DNA of 64,000 nt. Origin: Arabidopsis thaliana (Eukaryota > Streptophyta > Magnoliopsida > Brassicales > Brassicaceae). The position numbers and the translations under genes were made by a program. The notes beneath the pieces are model-generated. The model searched no databases. It saw nothing but the letters and a program-made list of their open reading frames with translations, and was not told where the DNA came from. The DNA lies in contig NC_003070.9 of the NCBI RefSeq assembly GCF_000001735.4, forward strand, positions 4,774,001-4,838,000, written 5' to 3'. Positions 59,648 to 64,000 of the stretch are shown here, one piece after another. Numbering within the stretch: the first letter of the stretch is position 1; each line of letters starts with the position of its first letter.

Positions 59648-60833
59648 TTAATCTATCTTTGGGACGTCACTTAACTCATTTATGGTTATGAACTTGAGAG
59701 ATTCGCCAGCATGAAGATGCTTGCTAAGTCTAATCTTTCTTAGTCCTCCGTCACTGATAGGCTTGTATAGTCGCGGATGTTCAGCATCCACAAATTCATC
59801 TGGAGCTTCAAGATCTCTATCCACTGGTCCTAATAGGAACGAAGCAATAGTAATCCTCATTTTTGCCTCTATGCATTGCACTCTATGCTTCACATTGCAT
59901 AACCTTCCATTGCTCCATATCTATCATAAAGTTTCAAAAACCAAAAAAAATAAAGTTTAATTTTCATGTTCAACATATTTTTGGAACTATATACTAACTA
60001 CGGGTGATATCATCCCACCGTAGCCATGTCACCAAGGTTGACAAGAAGCGTGTTCGGCAATGTGTGTATGGGGAAAAAGGATCCTGAAGAGTTGTCCATG
60101 GCTTCAAGTCCACCAACATCCTCATCACCTTGAAGAATTGTCAAGAAACCAGGATCCGTGTGTAATATCACACCGAGTTTTCCAACAGAATCCGGTTTAA
60201 AATGATATTTGTTCATCCGAAATTGGCTTGGCCATCCTCTCAAAAAATTGGGCTCTACCACTCCGTAGCTCTCCGCTAATCTCCTTGCTAGACTCCTCGC
60301 AAGATCATCAGTAGCTTTTGCATACTTTAGCAAAATCTCCCTGCAAGCCAACAACCAAAAAAAAAAAAGACAGCATATATTAATGTTTCAAACATTTTTG
60401 ATGGATCCAAAACTGTTATTGGGACCAATATAATTGTACAAAAAATGATAACGACGTCATCAAAAACATTATAAAAAAGATAAATTAACCTTTGATCTGG
60501 CGAGGCGTCGAGTTTATCACAAAAACTATTGACAGCTTGAGGAGATGCCATGTCAAAAAGACCAAATGATTCATAAAAAGGATTGAACTCACTTAGAGGC
60601 TTGTAACCATTCCCTAGTAACACATCGGTGTTTCGCAGTTTCATCTCATATGGACGTTCATGGAGATCTCTAACAGTCTTCTTCATCTCAGCCATCAAAG
60701 ACAAAGAAACTCCATGGTTTATCACCGTGAAACATCCCCATCTCTCACTCGCTTCACGGATTTTCTCATTCAGAATCTGATCATTAACCTCTTCCAAGTC
60801 TATTGTTGGAATGACTCCATTTACTTCCGCCAT
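59648..60833 (-). CDS. DAO2: 2-oxoglutarate/Fe(II) dioxygenase, auxin oxidase family
   Basis: Three exons (60833-60490, 60340-60019, 59920-59648) give 312 residues. The start MAEVNGVIPTIDLEEV is the first ATG and aligns with DAO1. The DIOX_N region covers about 7-110. The jelly-roll core has the iron ligands H175 and D177 (LHTDPGF) and H234 (VKHRV), then R244 for 2-oxoglutarate. In the usual R-x-S motif the Ser is Thr here (RIT). The DAO group oxidises indole-3-acetic acid, or its amino-acid conjugates, to the inactive 2-oxindole forms in the cytosol; DAO2 is the minor, weakly expressed member. The second intron, between MAT and IWSNG, is missing from DAO1. An A-rich leader intron probably precedes the start. 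Confidence 0.93.
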
Positions 60834-62040
60834 TATCTTCAATGAAAAGGCTTTTCTCTAGTCAAGCAATTTGGACAGCTAAAAACAGTCATCAGAGAAA
60901 AAAGAATTACATATAAGTCGAAGAAACCCTAGCAATGATGAGTTTTCAGAAATGGTTTATTTTCTTTATATGATCTACTCAAAGAGTTTTCAGAAATCAG
61001 AAATAAAGAGTACCTTAATTTCGTCGGGATCCTTATTAATTATCTCTAGATTTCTCGAGAAAAACGAAGGAGTAAATGTATTGTAAGATGACTTATCGAA
61101 GGCGAGATTATTATATAAAGAAGTCGAAGTATTTTCGACCATGCACAGAAGTCTGCCGTAGTAATTAATAAAATACTCTCCACGCTTTCCACGTGAATGT
61201 GACACTACGGGCATAATGTGGTTCCTTTGTGTTAACATCATATAGATACATCATACATGCAAATACGAATTTGCATAGGGATGCAACTATTAGAGTCAAC
61301 CGGTAAAACAAAAATGAAAGATATTGGTTCCTTTGTTTTTGAAAGATATAAGAAGACAACGCAACGCCACCTCTTAGCGGTTTGAGATACATGTGGCGTC
61401 ATGGGCCGGATCTAGAGCCACCAAGGAAGGTGCATCTGCCTCCTATGCATTTTAGATATCCAACTACTCTTAAAGCTGCACGCCGATGGTTCTTGCATAA
61501 TTTGTGCCAACACATACACACAATATGCAAAAATTAGTTCTTGTTACTGGCCAAGTAGATCAATCTACCAATGGTTTGGAGATAAGGCTCAGGATCAAGT
61601 ACAAGTGGCGATTTGGGACCAAACCAGGCTGTTTACTTCCGGACTCCATCTTTAATTAACTATATAGTAATTTTCTTTTTCTTGAGAGAATGTAAAATTT
61701 TATTCGATCAAAAAATATGGTACATTATAAGCAACCTTTAGTAGAATATTTTGAAACTTGGAAGCAAAGAAAAACAGAGCTTTAGAACTATAAAAACAGA
61801 ATTAACTCCATAGTAACTAAATATGATTTTGATAAAAAAAAATTTCTCTAGAAGTACCACCAACAAACAGAGGATCAATAGTAGTAGTATTGCATCCACA
61901 AAGATCTCAAGGTAAAAAAGATCATATATTGCAACAATCCAATAGGTAATACATTTTAATACATCTTTATTTCTCATTCTTAGGTAAGAAATTGCTGTTT
62001 TCTGGCTCCATAGCGCTACCATCTTAAAATGCCATTTAGG
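60834..62040. other. Intergenic: DAO2 leader/promoter and DAO1 3' UTR
   Basis: The minus-strand DAO2 leader lies in 60834-61150; the donor-like AAG/GTACTC near 61012 matches the DAO1 leader, so a leader intron is likely. 61400-61700 has moderate GC with no recognised coding region. 61740-62040 is the DAO1 3' flank. Confidence 0.5.
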
Positions 62041-63040
62041 TCATTTATCTAGTCCTGCATGGGTTATAAGCTTGAGAGCTTCTCCATCATGCAATTTTTT
62101 AGTCATTCTAATATTTCGTACCCCTTCGTGACTAATAGGCTTGTATAGTCGCGGATGTTCTGCATCCACAAACTCACTTGGAGGTTCCAAATCTGTATCC
62201 ATTGGTCCTAATAAGAACGAGGCGATGGAATACCTCATTGTTGCTTCTTTGCATTGCACTCTATGCTTCACATTGCACAATCTTCCGTTGCTCCATATCG
62301 TAGCCATGTCCCCGAGGTTGATAGCAAGCGTGTTTGGCAACGGGTCTATGGGGAAAAAGGTTCCTGAAGAATTGTCCATAGCTTCAAGTCCACCAACATT
62401 TTCATCATCTTGAAGAATCGTCAAGAACCCTGAATCCGTGTGTAGTTGCACACCGAGTTTCCCGACTGTTTCGGGTTTAAAATGATATTTGTTAATCCGA
62501 AACTGGCTCGGCCATTCTTTGAAAAAGTCGGTCTCAACCAGCCCGTAACTCTCTGCTAATTTCCTCGCTAAATCCGTTGCAAGTCCATTGATAGCCTTCG
62601 CATACTTCACCATAATCTCCCTGCAACCCTCAAACTCCATCAAGACATAAAATCAATGTTCCATCATTTTAGACCAAAGAAAAAGAAGTTAACCTTTGAT
62701 CTGCAGAAGCTTCGAGTTGGTCACAAAAGGTATTGACAGCATGAGGAGAAGCCATGTCATAGAGACCTAATGCTTCATAGTAAGGATTGATTTCGTTTGG
62801 AGCTCTGTAACCACTCCCTAGGAGCACATCGGTGTTACGCACTTTCACCTCGTATGGACGTTGAAAGAGATCAATAACAGTCTTCTTCATCTCAGCCATC
62901 AAAGACAATGAAACTCCATGGTTTATCACCCTGAAACATCCCCATCTCTCACTGGCTTCACGGATTTTCTGATTCAGAATCTTATCAGAAACCTCTTCCA
63001 AGTCTATAGTCGGAATGATGACTCCGTTTAGTTCCCCCAT
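62041..63040 (-). CDS. DAO1: 2-oxoglutarate/Fe(II) dioxygenase, main auxin (IAA) oxidase
   Basis: Two exons (63040-62694 and 62620-62041) give 308 residues. The start MGELNGVIIPTIDLEEV was chosen because it aligns with DAO2 and the family; upstream Mets in the same frame lie in the leader. Iron ligands are H176 and D178 (LHTDSGF) and H234 (VKHRV); R245 and S247 form the 2-oxoglutarate R-x-S motif. The family block WPSQFRINKYHFKPETVGKLG matches DAO2 closely. DAO1 converts IAA (or IAA-Asp/Glu) to the oxidised form and is the main brake on auxin level in Arabidopsis. Exons 2 and 3 of DAO2 are fused here without the intron. A leader intron from about 63487 to about 63073 is suggested by GTACTC and CCTTAG sites. 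Confidence 0.95.
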
Positions 63041-64000
63041 ATCTTCAATGGAGAGGTTAACAAAGAAACCTAAGGCCAATATTATAGAGAAAGAAACATC
63101 AATAGAGAGAGTGACGTAATCAATGAGATCAGTGTAGAAAATTACTTTGAAGAAAGACAATTCTCTCTGATCAAATCAGTAAAGTGGTCTGAATTGGACA
63201 ATGACGTTCAACGAATCAGAAGAAAAAGTTTAAAACTTTAATAGCTTAAATTGGCTAATGATCTATAAAGTGACGATTCAACCAGCTAAAACAGTCTAAA
63301 TCGAAGAAAACCCGGTAACTAATTAGGCTGAATTAACAAGATAATTCATCAGTACTTCTTCTGGATAAACTTCAATTACGTTTAAATTGAAGAAACCCCA
63401 GTAATAGTTAAGCTAAATAAACAAAAGATGATTTGTCACGTTTGCTTATTCTGGGTAAACATCAAAGAGTTTTCAGAAATAAAGAGTACCTTAATTCCGT
63501 GGGGAATCTTGCCTCTAGATTTTTATCGAGAAATCAGAGGAGTTGATTCAGTGTAGAGTTACTTATTGAAGGAAAGAAGGAAAAACGAAATCAGAAAATT
63601 GGATACAGTTTTTTTTTTTTTTTTCGCGTTCACAGAAGTCTACTTTATTATAGAGGAGAAGAAGAAGAAAAATGACGTCAATATGTTTGGGCAACGATTT
63701 CCACGCGCCAAATTTCGATTTAATACATGGACAAATGACACACAAAATTTTCTAACTTAAATATACATACGATATACATAAATGATAAATCTAATATTAT
63801 TCCATTATCATATAATATTTTGTATGTGCCAAACATCACGACTTTTTTTAATTGCAATTTTGAAATTCACATATTACATTTCTATGGAATATTTTATTAA
63901 TCTCTTACTTTTTAAAATATTTTTTTGCTTAGGATGTCCAATCTAATTTAATCAACAAAAAAAAAATGATAAATCTATGGGCCTACACTTTTGGGCCCAA
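63041..64000. other. DAO1 leader and upstream region
   Basis: Minus-strand leader with a probable intron up to about 63600, then AT-rich promoter DNA to the window end. TTTTCAGAAAT and AAAGAGTACCTTAATT (63470-63495) repeat the sequence upstream of DAO2 (60980-61020), showing the leader was duplicated too. TGGGCC motifs lie at 63979 and 63994. No further gene is visible. Confidence 0.5.

Noticed and set aside
26044..63160. A biosynthetic or defence gene cluster linking FUT, DAO and neighbouring genes
   Set aside because: The arrays are explained by tandem duplication; the families have unrelated substrates and no shared promoter signature was seen.

Overview
The window is plant nuclear DNA: AT-rich, intron-split genes with GT-AG splice sites, long leaders and wide non-coding gaps. 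Gene content, order and reconstructed protein lengths match the upper arm of Arabidopsis thaliana chromosome 1, about At1g13950 to At1g14130. That assignment is recognition from memory; no search was run. Exon boundaries were worked out by hand from splice signals, reading frame and family conservation.

Layout. 0-8 kb: 3' part of eIF5A (ELF5A-1, +), two-domain WRKY factor WRKY4 (+), and a DUF1336/EDR2-like protein (-). 8-14.3 kb: a long gene-free stretch containing a non-autonomous Helitron-like element at 11462-13254. 14.3-20.4 kb: the ARF-GEF GNOM (+), with leader uORFs and a 30-bp perfect palindrome in its coding-region intron. 20.8-33.4 kb: a DUF3110-like plastid protein (+), the ankyrin-kinase VIK (+), a p24-delta cargo receptor (-), a putative O-fucosyltransferase (+) and the chloroplast SET methyltransferase LSMT-L (-), which has a GC-AG intron. 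36.5-40.5 kb: the SPX-EXS protein PHO1;H3 (+).

From 41 kb on the window is dominated by local duplication and decay. A GCK-domain gene (43.4-43.9 kb, -) has a degenerate tandem copy beside it (41.7-42.3 kb). Four GT37 fucosyltransferase genes lie head-to-tail on the + strand (FUT7, FUT6, FUT8, FUT9). A frameshifted PPR pseudogene (-) separates FUT6 from FUT8, and FUT9 carries an in-frame stop before its conserved C-terminal motif. Two 2-oxoglutarate dioxygenase genes (DAO2, DAO1, both -), of the family that oxidises the auxin IAA, close the window. Between FUT9 and DAO2 lie a dead copy of the last DAO exon, a ~42-bp scrap of a FUT C-terminus and a SINE-like relic, so the boundary holds debris from both arrays.

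Functionally these are independent eukaryotic genes, not an operon. Several act in the secretory pathway or wall (GNOM, p24, FUTs, O-FucT) or in auxin biology (GNOM in PIN recycling, VIK in vascular hormone signalling, DAO1/2 in IAA breakdown). I see no sign that this clustering is more than chance plus tandem duplication, and I found no clearly new biological system. The most useful observations are the FUT9 nonsense codon, the duplicate relics, the GNOM intron palindrome and leader uORFs, and the LSMT-L GC donor.
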